Source: Pseudooceanicola antarcticus
GTDB taxonomy: Bacteria; Pseudomonadota; Alphaproteobacteria; Rhodobacterales; Rhodobacteraceae
Assembly (NCBI RefSeq): GCF_900215355.1
Contig: NZ_OBEA01000001.1
Span: 186,001 to 250,000, forward strand
Reading direction: 5' to 3'
Length of the DNA stretch: 64,000 bases
Position 1 is the stretch's first letter, and every line of letters begins with the position of its first letter. Position numbers and translations under genes: made by a program. Positions 25,037 to 32,113 of this stretch are shown here, in pieces. The notes under the pieces are model-generated. The model was given only the letters and a program-made list of their open reading frames with translations. It did no database searches and was not told the origin of the DNA.

Positions 25037-26200
25037 TCAGCCACGCTCGGCATGGGCCAGCTCGACCTGCAGGACATTGGTCTGACCAACCTCGAAGGCG
25101 GCGGCGCAGATGCCCAGGTAGTAGCGCCAGCTGCGCAGGAAATCCTCGCCGTAGCCCAGCTTCGAGATGCGGGCGCTTTCGGCCTCCATCCGGGCCAGCC
25201 AGGTGCGGCAGGTGCGGGCATAGTCGGGACCGAAGGCGAAGCTGTTCTGCAGCTTCAGCCCGGCGCGGGCGGCGACATCGCGGATCTGCCCTTCAGAGAG
25301 CAGCATGCCACCGGGGAAAGCGTGCTGGCGAATGAAGTCGGAGCCCTGCCGGTAGGTGGGGAAATAGCTGTCGGAGACGGTGATCGCCTGGACCACAGCG
25401 CGGCCCCCCTCGGCCAGCCGGTCCTTCAGCGTGCCGAAGAACTGCGGCCAGTAGCGCTCTCCCACGGCTTCGATCATCTCGATCGAGACGATGCCGTCGT
25501 AGCGCCCGGCGCTGTCGCGGTAGTCGCGCAGCTGGATCTCGGCCCGGCCATCCAGCCGCGCATCCGCGTAGCCCTTCTGGCTGGGGGAAATCGTCAGCCC
25601 GGTCACATGGCGCCCGTCATCGGCGGCACGTTCGGCGAAGCCGCCCCAGCCACAGCCGATCTCCAGCAGGTTCTCGCCCTCGACCCGGCCCAGGATGCGG
25701 TCGTACTTGCGGTACTGGGCGCGCTCCAGGTCGTCGTCACCGGGCGCGAAGAGGGCCGAGGAATAGGTCATCGACGGGTCCAGCCAGAGCTGGAAGAACT
25801 CGTTGCCCACGTCGTAATGCGCCTGGATGTTCTTCGAGGCCCCCCGGCGGGAATTGGCGCGCAGCAGCCGGTCCACGGCGCGGAACTTCAGCGCCTGCAG
25901 CGGGCCGGCGTAGGCATAGCGGCCGAACTGGTCGAGGTTCAGCAGCGCCACGCGGGTCAGCAGCTCGATGCTGTCGGTGTCCCAGAGCCCGGCGACATAG
26001 GCCTCGCCCAGCCCCACGTCGCCACGCGCCAGGGCCGAGGTCACGGCAGACCAGTCGTTGATGCGGAACTCGGCGGCGATGCCGGAGGTGCCGAAGTGAT
26101 GCCGCTCGCCCTCGGGGGTGATCACGGTCAGCTGGCCCTCGGCAATGGCTTCACAGCTTTCAAGGAAGTCGCGTTTCACGCGGTTGGTAAGCATGGGCAT
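25037..26200 (-). CDS. Cyclopropane-fatty-acid synthase-type phospholipid methyltransferase (UfaM/CfaA-like)
   Basis: A 387-residue SAM-dependent methyltransferase of the CFA synthase family: a helical N-terminal lipid-binding part, HYDVGNEFFQLWLD (about 128-141), SAM motif LEIGCGWGG (179-187), IEMIEAVGE and a C-terminal YYLGICAAAFEVGQ stretch. It methylates unsaturated acyl chains in membrane phospholipids. Company with DUF1365 and a flavoprotein beside rpoE-chrR matches the Rhodobacter sphaeroides genes for methylated-unsaturated and furan fatty acids, so 11-methylation of vaccenic acid is inferred rather than plain cyclopropanation. The ATG follows the DUF1365 stop with no gap. Confidence 0.87.
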   Translation of the reverse strand: MPMLTNRVKRDFLESCEAIAEGQLTVITPEGERHHFGTSGIAAEFRINDWSAVTSALARGDVGLGEAYVAGLWDTDSIELLTRVALLNLDQFGRYAYAGPLQALKFRAVDRLLRANSRRGASKNIQAHYDVGNEFFQLWLDPSMTYSSALFAPGDDDLERAQYRKYDRILGRVEGENLLEIGCGWGGFAERAADDGRHVTGLTISPSQKGYADARLDGRAEIQLRDYRDSAGRYDGIVSIEMIEAVGERYWPQFFGTLKDRLAEGGRAVVQAITVSDSYFPTYRQGSDFIRQHAFPGGMLLSEGQIRDVAARAGLKLQNSFAFGPDYARTCRTWLARMEAESARISKLGYGEDFLRSWRYYLGICAAAFEVGQTNVLQVELAHAERG

Positions 26201-26974
26201 TCAGCTGATCTCCTCAGGGGGCGGGGCGGGGCGGATGTGATATCGGGCGCCTTTCAGACGCAGGCGCAGGGCCTGCCAGTAGATCAGCGCCAGCACCCGG
26301 ACACCGCCGAAGGGGCGTCTGAGCGCGGCGCCGAGAAGGCGGCGGTTGGTCAACGGCCTGCGCGGGCCGGTCAGCGTCGCATACAAGGCCTCCCCCCCCG
26401 TCTGCACGTGCCGGATGCGGATGGCGATCCGCTCCTCTGCGATATGGAAATTGAAGCTATAGGCTCCGTCGATTTCGCGGAAGGGGGAAACGTGAAAGAC
26501 CTTGGCGGCGTCCAGCCGGTCCTCGGGGCGGATCGGGGCGAAGTCCGGGTGGGCACAGAGGTAGGAGTGGCGGTCACCGAAGGTATTGGTGACCTCGGCG
26601 ATCACCGCCCGCAGCTCTTCGCCCCGGTAGGCCAGCCAGAACGAGACCGGGTTGAAGCGGGCGCCGAAGAAGCCCGGCTGCGTGAGCAACAGCAGGCGGT
26701 CGTAGCGCTCGGGTGCGAGGCCCTGCCGGGCCAGGGCGCGGCGGGCCCAGGCGGCCCCCTCTCCCTTGCCCACCGGGCCGCCGTGCTGGTGGTCGTGGAT
26801 CGTGGCCAGCCCCGCGCGGTTGCGCGCCAGCAGGCGCGGGCGCTCGGGACTGTCGAGATCAAGCAGCACGTAGTCCACCCCATAGCCGAAGCTGTGCCGG
26901 ATGGTGCCGCCACGGGCATGCACCGTGGTGCCGCGGATATGGTCCGGTCGGAAGGCGCGGGCGGGGGCGGTCAT
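26201..26974 (-). CDS. DUF1365 protein of the RpoE-linked lipid operon
   Basis: A 257-residue DUF1365 protein with the family segments TVHARGGTIRHSFGYGVDYVLLD (only HSFGYGVDYVLL is conserved), RFNPVSFWLAYRG, ITNTFGDRHSYL-like VTNTFGDRHSYL and FHVSPFREIDGAYSFNF. DUF1365 genes almost always lie between an FAD amine-oxidase-type protein and a CFA-type methyltransferase, as here. No enzymatic activity has been assigned to the family with certainty; a part in modifying acyl chains is inferred. It overlaps the flavoprotein gene at its start and abuts the methyltransferase start, so all three are coupled. Confidence 0.85.
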   Translation of the reverse strand: MTAPARAFRPDHIRGTTVHARGGTIRHSFGYGVDYVLLDLDSPERPRLLARNRAGLATIHDHQHGGPVGKGEGAAWARRALARQGLAPERYDRLLLLTQPGFFGARFNPVSFWLAYRGEELRAVIAEVTNTFGDRHSYLCAHPDFAPIRPEDRLDAAKVFHVSPFREIDGAYSFNFHIAEERIAIRIRHVQTGGEALYATLTGPRRPLTNRRLLGAALRRPFGGVRVLALIYWQALRLRLKGARYHIRPAPPPEEIS

Positions 26975-28251
26975 ACCGGCTGCGGGTCCAGCGCGCGGGT
27001 GACCCGCACGGCGCTGGCGAAACCGTCCTCGTGGAAGCCATGGCGCAGCCAGGCACCGGCGAACCAGGTGCCATTCTGCCCCTGGATCTGCGCGATCCGG
27101 CCCTGCGCCTCGAGCGCGGGCCCGTCGAAGACCGGGTGGCGGAAGGTCTTCTGGTCGTAGATCGTCTCTTCGCGCACCGGCACCACCGGGTTCAGCGAGA
27201 CGAAGAGCGGGTCGTTCTCGGGAATGTTCTGCAGCTTGTTCATCCAGTAGGTGACGCCGATGGCCTCCTGCGGCTGGCGCGTCTCGGCCTTGTAGACCCA
27301 GGAGGACCAGCAGGCGCGGCGACGCGGCATCTGCCCTTCATCCCGGTGCAGCACCATCTCGTTGTCCTGGTAACGCACTGCCGAAAGCGCGCCCTGCTCT
27401 TCCGCCGTCGGGCGAGCCAGCAGCGCCAGCGCCTCGTCCGAATGGCAGGCGAAGATCACCTGGTCGAAGCTCTGGCGCTCGCCATCCGCCATGACGACCT
27501 CGGGGGTCGGGCCATCGCGCAACACGCTGCCCACCGGGCTGCCGGTGCGGATCGTCACGCCCCGCGCCCGCATCGAGGCTTCCAGCCGGCGGACATATTC
27601 GATCGAGCCGCCCTTCACCGTCCACCACTGGTGCTGGCCCGTGGCCGACAGCAGCGCGTGGTTGCGGAAGAAACGGACGAGGGCGCGGGCCGGGAAGGCC
27701 TCGATCCCGCCGGGCGGCGTGGACCAGATCGCGCCACAGATGGGCTTCAGGTAGAATTCGCGGAACCAGCGACCCAGGCGCATCTGCTCCATCAGCTCGC
27801 CCATGGTCAAGTTCGGGTCCTCCGAGGCGGCCTCGGCGCCGGCGTTGAAGCGCAGGATGTCGCGGACCATGGCGCCGAAGCCGGGGCGCAGCAGGTTGCG
27901 CCGCTGGCCGGTGAGCGCGGCGAGGGTCTGCAGACCGTATTCCACGCGCCCACCGTCGATGGTCGCCCCGAAGGACATGTCCGACCGCTCGACCGGCACG
28001 TCGAGGTCGCGGAACATCGAGGTGAGGTGGGGGTAATTGGCGTAGTTGAAGACGATGAAGCCGGTATCCACGGGCTGATCGCCGTTCCTGCCCGCCAGCA
28101 CGGTGCGCGCATGGCCGCCCAGCCGGGGCGCCGCTTCGATCAGGGTCACCTGGTGCTGAGGCGCCAGCCGCCAGGCGGCGGCCATGCCCGAAATGCCGGC
28201 ACCGATGACGGCGATCCGCTGCGGGCGATGAGAGAGGGCGTCAAAGGACAT
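26971..28251 (-). CDS. FAD/NAD(P)-binding amine-oxidase-like flavoprotein (UfaD/UfaO-type candidate)
   Basis: A 426-residue flavoprotein with the ADP-binding VIGAGISGMAAAW (15-27), an RLGGHARTV segment after the first domain, and a C-terminal GAWLRHGFHEDGFASA FAD-binding end. It belongs to the NAD/FAD-binding proteins similar to phytoene desaturases and amine oxidases. The homologous gene next to rpoE-chrR in Rhodobacter sphaeroides takes part in furan fatty acid formation; which step (desaturation or oxygenation) this copy performs is inferred only. The ATG at 28251 is chosen because GGAG lies 6 bases upstream and the dinucleotide motif sits at the expected distance. It is the first gene of the three-gene operon divergent from rpoE. 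Confidence 0.86.
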   Translation of the reverse strand: MSFDALSHRPQRIAVIGAGISGMAAAWRLAPQHQVTLIEAAPRLGGHARTVLAGRNGDQPVDTGFIVFNYANYPHLTSMFRDLDVPVERSDMSFGATIDGGRVEYGLQTLAALTGQRRNLLRPGFGAMVRDILRFNAGAEAASEDPNLTMGELMEQMRLGRWFREFYLKPICGAIWSTPPGGIEAFPARALVRFFRNHALLSATGQHQWWTVKGGSIEYVRRLEASMRARGVTIRTGSPVGSVLRDGPTPEVVMADGERQSFDQVIFACHSDEALALLARPTAEEQGALSAVRYQDNEMVLHRDEGQMPRRRACWSSWVYKAETRQPQEAIGVTYWMNKLQNIPENDPLFVSLNPVVPVREETIYDQKTFRHPVFDGPALEAQGRIAQIQGQNGTWFAGAWLRHGFHEDGFASAVRVTRALDPQPV

Positions 28252-28457
28252 GGTGGCTCCGTTTCCTGGGGTCACAGTAGGTACGGTCCGTATGCCCGTA
28301 TGGTTCACAACTTAGCGCAGTTTTTTCTGATCCGTTCCGGGAGTTGCCCCGTACTCAGGGCATGTTGAACACAGACGCCATGCCTGCAACACTCGAACGG
28401 CTGAAACCGGTCCGCACTTCCCTGCGTGTCTCCGGTCGGCAAAGAGGGTGGAAACAG
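28252..28457. promoter_or_regulatory. Divergent intergenic region between the flavoprotein operon and rpoE-chrR
   Basis: These 206 bases must hold the promoters of both units. A TAAG on the minus strand (28314-28311) lies about 60 bases before the flavoprotein ATG and could be the -10 core of an RpoE-type promoter. A TGATCC on the plus strand (28328-28333) matches the -35 of that sigma group but no good -10 stands at the usual distance. A short direct repeat (ATACGGGC/ATACGGAC, minus strand, about 28287-28302) is also present. The assignments are weak. Autoregulation of rpoE and RpoE control of the lipid operon are expected from the family. Confidence 0.45.
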
Positions 28458-29024
28458 GTGAGCGCGGAACAGGATCAGGAACTGACGGAGCAGACCAGCT
28501 GGATGCTGGCGGTGCGCGATCAGAGGGACCGGCAGGCCTTTGCCCGTCTCTTTGCCTTCTACGCACCGCGGGTGAAAGGCGTTCTGATGCGGTCGGGCAT
28601 GGGATCGGCTGCGGCCGAGGACGTGGTGCAGGATGTCATGCTGGCGGTCTGGCACAAGGCGGCGCAATTCGACCCCGCCCGTGCCCAGGTCTCTGGCTGG
28701 ATCTACCGCATCGCGCGGAACCGGCAGGTGGATATCGCCCGCAAGGCGGGACGCCCGCTGCCGGAAGAGGTCGAGACAGAGACCCCGCCCGAAGCCGACC
28801 CCGGCGCGCTGATGGCGCTGGCCGAGGAAAGCGGCAAGCTGCGGCAGGCCCTGGCGAAACTGAAGCCCGAGCAGCGCGAGGTGATCACCCGCGCCTACCT
28901 GGGCGACCTCACCCATGGGGAGATCCGGGAACAGACCGGCCTGCCCCTTGGCACAATCAAGTCGCGCATCCGCCTTGGACTGGAGCGGTTGCGCCATGAA
29001 CTGAAGGATTTGCGCTCGGAATGA
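28458..29024 (+). CDS. rpoE: ECF sigma factor RpoE (ECF11, singlet-oxygen response)
   Basis: A 188-residue ECF sigma factor. Region 2 lies at about 20-90 (RQAFARLFAFYAPRVKG, AAAEDVVQDVMLAVWHKA, SGWIYRIARNRQVD) and region 4 at about 125-180 (LKPEQREVITRAYLGDLTHGEI, LPLGTIKSRIRLGLERLR). The GTG at 28458 is preferred because GAGGG lies 8 bases upstream and the length then fits the group; an ATG 38 codons earlier has no ribosome site. Its stop overlaps the chrR start (ATGA). With ChrR it forms the module that switches on defence against singlet oxygen and peroxides. Confidence 0.93.
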   Translation: MSAEQDQELTEQTSWMLAVRDQRDRQAFARLFAFYAPRVKGVLMRSGMGSAAAEDVVQDVMLAVWHKAAQFDPARAQVSGWIYRIARNRQVDIARKAGRPLPEEVETETPPEADPGALMALAEESGKLRQALAKLKPEQREVITRAYLGDLTHGEIREQTGLPLGTIKSRIRLGLERLRHELKDLRSE

Positions 29025-29668
29025 CCCAGATCGCACATCATATCCCCGACGAGATGCTGGCCGCCTATGCGGCGGGCCGTCTACCCGCGACCTTCGAGAT
29101 GGTCGTCGCCGCTCATGTCTCGATGTGCGACGCCTGCCGGGCTGCGCTTGAGACCCACGAGACCCTCGGCGGCGCGCTCATGGAAGAGGCACCGGGCGAA
29201 GCGGTCGACGGCTCGCTGCTGGAGCGCACCCTGGCGATGCTGGACGAGGCCCCGGCCCCCCATGCCGCCTCTCGGGGCGCGCCCAAGCGTTTCGGCATCT
29301 ACCCCGGCCCCGTGGCCGAGGCGCTGAAACATGCCCCGCCCCGCTGGCGCGCCGCCGGTGGTGGCGTGAAGCAGCAGATCCTGGTCGAGGACGGCAAGAG
29401 CTCTGTCCGGCTGCTGTACATTCCCGGCGGCATGGCAGTGCCCGACCACGGCCACCACGGGACCGAGCTGACCATGGTGCTTCAGGGCGCCTTCCACGAC
29501 GAGACCGGACGCTTCGGCCCCGGCGATGTCGAGGTCGCGGACGAAAGCCTGGAACATACGCCGATTGCCGACGAGGGCATGGATTGCATCTGCCTTGCCG
29601 CCACCGATGCGCGCCTGCGCTTCCTGTCGCTGCTGCCGCGCCTGGCGCAGCCCTTCCTCAGGATCTGA
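29021..29668 (+). CDS. chrR: Zinc-binding anti-sigma factor ChrR
   Basis: A 215-residue two-domain anti-sigma factor. The N-terminal zinc anti-sigma domain has His6 (or His7), His32, Cys36 and Cys39. The C-terminal cupin-like domain (about 105-200) has His143, His145, Glu149 and His179 plus the Cys189/Cys191 pair, in the same spacing as the residues needed by Rhodobacter sphaeroides ChrR for the response to singlet oxygen. It binds RpoE in unstressed cells and is degraded or released on signal. Overlap with rpoE gives balanced synthesis. All ligand positions known from the family are retained, so the switch should be functional. Confidence 0.93.
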   Translation: MTQIAHHIPDEMLAAYAAGRLPATFEMVVAAHVSMCDACRAALETHETLGGALMEEAPGEAVDGSLLERTLAMLDEAPAPHAASRGAPKRFGIYPGPVAEALKHAPPRWRAAGGGVKQQILVEDGKSSVRLLYIPGGMAVPDHGHHGTELTMVLQGAFHDETGRFGPGDVEVADESLEHTPIADEGMDCICLAATDARLRFLSLLPRLAQPFLRI

Positions 29669-29697
29669 GGCCGCGTGCCATCGGCAGAAACCTGCGA

Positions 29698-29728
29698 GGG
29701 CCGTCCGACAGAGGGCGGCCCCTTGCCT
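29698..29728 (+). terminator. Terminator after rpoE-chrR
   Basis: GGGCCGTCC, a GACAGA loop and GGGCGGCCC form a 9-bp stem with one T-G wobble, followed by the pyrimidine-rich CTTGCCTTTCC. It lies 30 bases after the chrR stop. The stretch 29729-29886 shows no further feature. Confidence 0.65.
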
Positions 29729-29886
29729 TTCCGGCGCCCCCTGAGCGACCCTCAAGGCATCCCTTTTCGGCGAAATCGCCGTCTGGACAGACCTTGCGTC
29801 AGCTGTAGTCTCGCCGGGAAGACCACCATCCGAAGCAGCCGGAGCCCGGCGCAAGCCCGCCTCTGGCCCCCGCAAAGGAGCGCCCC

Positions 29887-30141
29887 ATGGAAGCCCGCCT
29901 GATCGCCGTCTTCATCCTGACGCCCTTCGCGCTGGCCTTTCTCTATGCCGGCTACCACGAGCTGCGCCGTTTCAAGTCCGAGGGCCGGGCCAACTACGGC
30001 CTGGTCTACGACGAAGAGACCGGCACCACCCATGTGACCGGCATCGACGAGAATGCCGATGGCTTCGACCCCGAGGACTTCGACCCCAACGACTACAGCG
30101 ACCCCGACATCAAGTCGGATGAGGAGAAGGCCAAGGCCTGA
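29887..30141 (+). CDS. Small single-span membrane protein with an acidic tail, unknown function
   Basis: An 84-residue protein with one N-terminal transmembrane helix (about 5-23, LIAVFILTPFALAFLYAGY) and a cytoplasmic or periplasmic part that ends in a strongly acidic repeat-like stretch (DPEDF, DPNDY, DPDIK; about 58-75). AAAGGAG lies 6 bases before the ATG, so expression is likely. It stands alone between the rpoE-chrR terminator and the arsenic operon. I recognise no named family. The three DP-rich units could bind a divalent cation, which is speculation. Confidence 0.7.
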   Translation: MEARLIAVFILTPFALAFLYAGYHELRRFKSEGRANYGLVYDEETGTTHVTGIDENADGFDPEDFDPNDYSDPDIKSDEEKAKA

Positions 30142-30214
30142 GCCTCCTGCTGCCCTTGCCTGCCATGTGACCGCTGCCTCCGCGCCAGTGTCCGATCTCG
30201 AGCGCAGAAAACCG

Positions 30215-30243
30215 TTGCGCGAATCTCAGTATTTCCATATTTC
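30215..30243 (+). promoter_or_regulatory. Candidate sigma-70 promoter of the arsenic operon
   Basis: TTGCGC (30215-30220) and TATTTC (30238-30243) are separated by 17 bases. Initiation 7-8 bases after the -10 would fall at or next to the first base of the ATG at 30251. The -10 lies inside the 26-bp operator palindrome, so repressor binding would block RNA polymerase. The match is to general consensus only. Confidence 0.55.
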
Positions 30244-30257
30244 ATGAAATATGGAAA
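30232..30257. promoter_or_regulatory. 26-bp perfect palindrome, likely ArsR operator
   Basis: TTTCCATATTTCA followed directly by its reverse complement forms a perfect 26-bp inverted repeat in an AT-rich patch of GC-rich DNA. It covers the candidate -10 and the ATG of the downstream ArsR-ArsC gene (30251). ArsR-family repressors bind imperfect 12-2-12 type palindromes near the promoter, so autoregulation by the encoded ArsR domain with release by arsenite is inferred. Confidence 0.8.
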
Positions 30258-31108
30258 AAGATGCCACCACTCTCCTCTCCACCCTCGGTCATCCGCAGCG
30301 CCTGCTGGTCTGGCGCCTGCTGATGCGCCGCTACCCGCAGCCCGTCGCCGCCGGCGAGATCGCCGAGGCGACGGGGCTGAAGGCCTCCACCCTGTCGGTC
30401 TATCTCTCGGCGCTTCGGCAGTCCGGGCTGATCGGGCAGGAGCGCCAGGGCACCTCGCTTCTCTACCGGGCCGAGATCGGCACGGCGAACGACCTGCTCG
30501 ACTACCTGTTTTCCGATTGCTGCCGGAACCGCCCCAGCCTTTGCCTGAGCGGTGTTTCCGACCCTCTGCCCTCAAGGGAAGGATCTGCGCCCATGGCCGA
30601 TCGCAAGCTGAACGTGCTCTTCATCTGCACCGGGAATTCCGCCCGCTCGATCTTCGCCGAAGCGCTGGTGCGCCACCTGGCCGGAGACCGCTTCAACGCC
30701 TATTCCGCCGGCACCCACCCCGCCGGAACGCCGAACCCCTTCGCGGTGAAGCTCTTGCAGGACAAGGGCATCGCCACCGAGGGCCTGCGCTCGAAGAACG
30801 TGGACGAGTTCCAGGGCGCGGATGCGCCGAAGATGGATTTCGTCTTCACCGTCTGCGACCAGGCGGCGAACGAGGAATGCCCGGCCTGGGACGGCCAGCC
30901 GGTCAGCGCCCACTGGGGCATGCCAGACCCGGCGAAGGCCACCGGCACCGATGCCGAGAAGGCGCTGGCCTTCCAGGCCGCCTATGGCACCCTTCTGAAC
31001 CGGTTGCGCGCCTTCGCGGCGCTGCCGGTGGACAGCCTTGACCGGATCTCTCTGCAGAATGCGGTCGACCAGATCTCTCTTGATGACACCAGCGCCGCGG
31101 AGGCCTGA
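30251..31108 (+). CDS. ArsR repressor-ArsC arsenate reductase fusion
   Basis: A 285-residue fusion. Residues 1-88 are an ArsR winged helix (GEIAEATGLKASTLSVYLSALRQSGL). A Cys90-Cys91 pair and Cys98 follow, resembling the C-terminal arsenite site of Acidithiobacillus-type ArsR. Residues about 118-255 are a thioredoxin-coupled, low-molecular-weight-phosphatase-type arsenate reductase with CTGNSAR (126-132), a VCDQAANEEC segment and PDPA. Met115 begins the reductase part and is preceded by AAGGGAAGGA 9 bases upstream (30574-30583), so a free reductase may also be made. The first ATG lies in the operator and has no ribosome site, suggesting a leaderless message. It heads the operon with GAPDH and arsJ. 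Confidence 0.92.
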   Translation: MEKDATTLLSTLGHPQRLLVWRLLMRRYPQPVAAGEIAEATGLKASTLSVYLSALRQSGLIGQERQGTSLLYRAEIGTANDLLDYLFSDCCRNRPSLCLSGVSDPLPSREGSAPMADRKLNVLFICTGNSARSIFAEALVRHLAGDRFNAYSAGTHPAGTPNPFAVKLLQDKGIATEGLRSKNVDEFQGADAPKMDFVFTVCDQAANEECPAWDGQPVSAHWGMPDPAKATGTDAEKALAFQAAYGTLLNRLRAFAALPVDSLDRISLQNAVDQISLDDTSAAEA

Positions 31109-31114
31109 GAACCT

Positions 31115-32113
31115 ATGACGACTTACGCACTGAATGGCCTCGGCCGCATGGGCAAGCTGGCCCTGCGCCCGCTGCTGGACGCCGGGCTGAAGCTGGCATG
31201 GATCAACGACGCCACGGGCGACCCCGAGATGCATGCGCATCTGCTGGAATTCGATTCGGTCCATGGCCGCTGGGATGCCGAATTCAGCCATGACGCGGAC
31301 AGCGTCACCGTGAACGGCACCCGCCTGCCCTTCATAGGCACCAGCCGGATCGAGGATCTGCCCCTGGACGGCGTGGACGTGGTCATCGACTGCACCGGCG
31401 TCTTCAAGTCGGCCGACAAGCTGGCCCCCTATTTCGCCGCCGGGGTGAAGAAGGTGGTGGTCTCGGCCCCGGTCAAGGACGGGCGGCATGCCAATATCGT
31501 CTATGGCGTGAACCACGACATCTACGACCCCGCGGAGCATGACATCGTGACGGCGGCCAGCTGCACCACCAATTGCCTCGCGCCGGTGGTCAAGGTGATC
31601 CACGAGGGGCTGGGCATCAGGCATGGCTCGATCACCACGATCCATGACGTGACCAACACCCAGACCATCGTCGACCGGCCCGCCAAGGACCTGCGCCGGG
31701 CGCGCTCGGCGCTGAATGCGCTGATCCCGACCACCACCGGCTCGGCCAAGGCGATCACCCAGATCTTCCCCGAGCTGACGGGCCGCCTCAACGGCCACGC
31801 GGTGCGAGTGCCCCTGCTCAATGCCTCGCTGACCGACTGCGTCTTCGAGGTCGCGCGCGAGACCTCTGCCGAAGAGGTCAACGCCCTGCTGCAAGCCGCC
31901 GCCGAAGGGCCCCTGAAAGGCATCCTCGGCTACGAGACCCGTCCGCTGGTCTCGACCGATTATCTGAATGACGCGCGCTCTTCGATCGTGGACGCGCCGT
32001 CGACCATGGTTGTGAGTGGTACCCAGGTAAAGATCTACGCCTGGTATGATAACGAGTGGGGCTACGTCCATCGCCTGGTGGACGTAGCCCAAATGGTCGG
32101 AGATTCCCTGTGA
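31115..32113 (+). CDS. ArsJ-associated glyceraldehyde-3-phosphate dehydrogenase
   Basis: A 332-residue GAPDH with the NAD-binding GLGRMG (8-13), the catalytic ASCTTNC (Cys150), IHDVTNTQ and NEWGY near the end. In gapdh-arsJ operons this enzyme uses arsenate in place of phosphate to form 1-arseno-3-phosphoglycerate, which ArsJ exports. Position directly between arsC and arsJ identifies it as this specialised isozyme rather than the glycolytic one. It overlaps the arsJ GTG start by 4 bases. The start [13 protein letters not shown] lacks a residue or two compared with housekeeping GAPDH (usually VAINGFGRIG). Confidence 0.92.
   Translation: MTTYALNGLGRMGKLALRPLLDAGLKLAWINDATGDPEMHAHLLEFDSVHGRWDAEFSHDADSVTVNGTRLPFIGTSRIEDLPLDGVDVVIDCTGVFKSADKLAPYFAAGVKKVVVSAPVKDGRHANIVYGVNHDIYDPAEHDIVTAASCTTNCLAPVVKVIHEGLGIRHGSITTIHDVTNTQTIVDRPAKDLRRARSALNALIPTTTGSAKAITQIFPELTGRLNGHAVRVPLLNASLTDCVFEVARETSAEEVNALLQAAAEGPLKGILGYETRPLVSTDYLNDARSSIVDAPSTMVVSGTQVKIYAWYDNEWGYVHRLVDVAQMVGDSL
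32059..32090 (+). other. 12-bp perfect hairpin inside the end of the GAPDH gene, just before arsJ
   Basis: GGGCTACGTCCA and its exact reverse complement TGGACGTAGCCC flank an 8-base loop. It encodes the conserved [10 protein letters not shown] end of GAPDH and lies 20 bases before the arsJ start. No T run follows, so it is not a simple terminator. It could tune translation or stability of the arsJ part of the message. Confidence 0.6.

Noticed and set aside
28328-28360. RpoE-type promoter before rpoE (TGATCC as -35)
   Set aside because: No TAAG-like -10 at 16-18 bases; kept only as a note in the intergenic entry.
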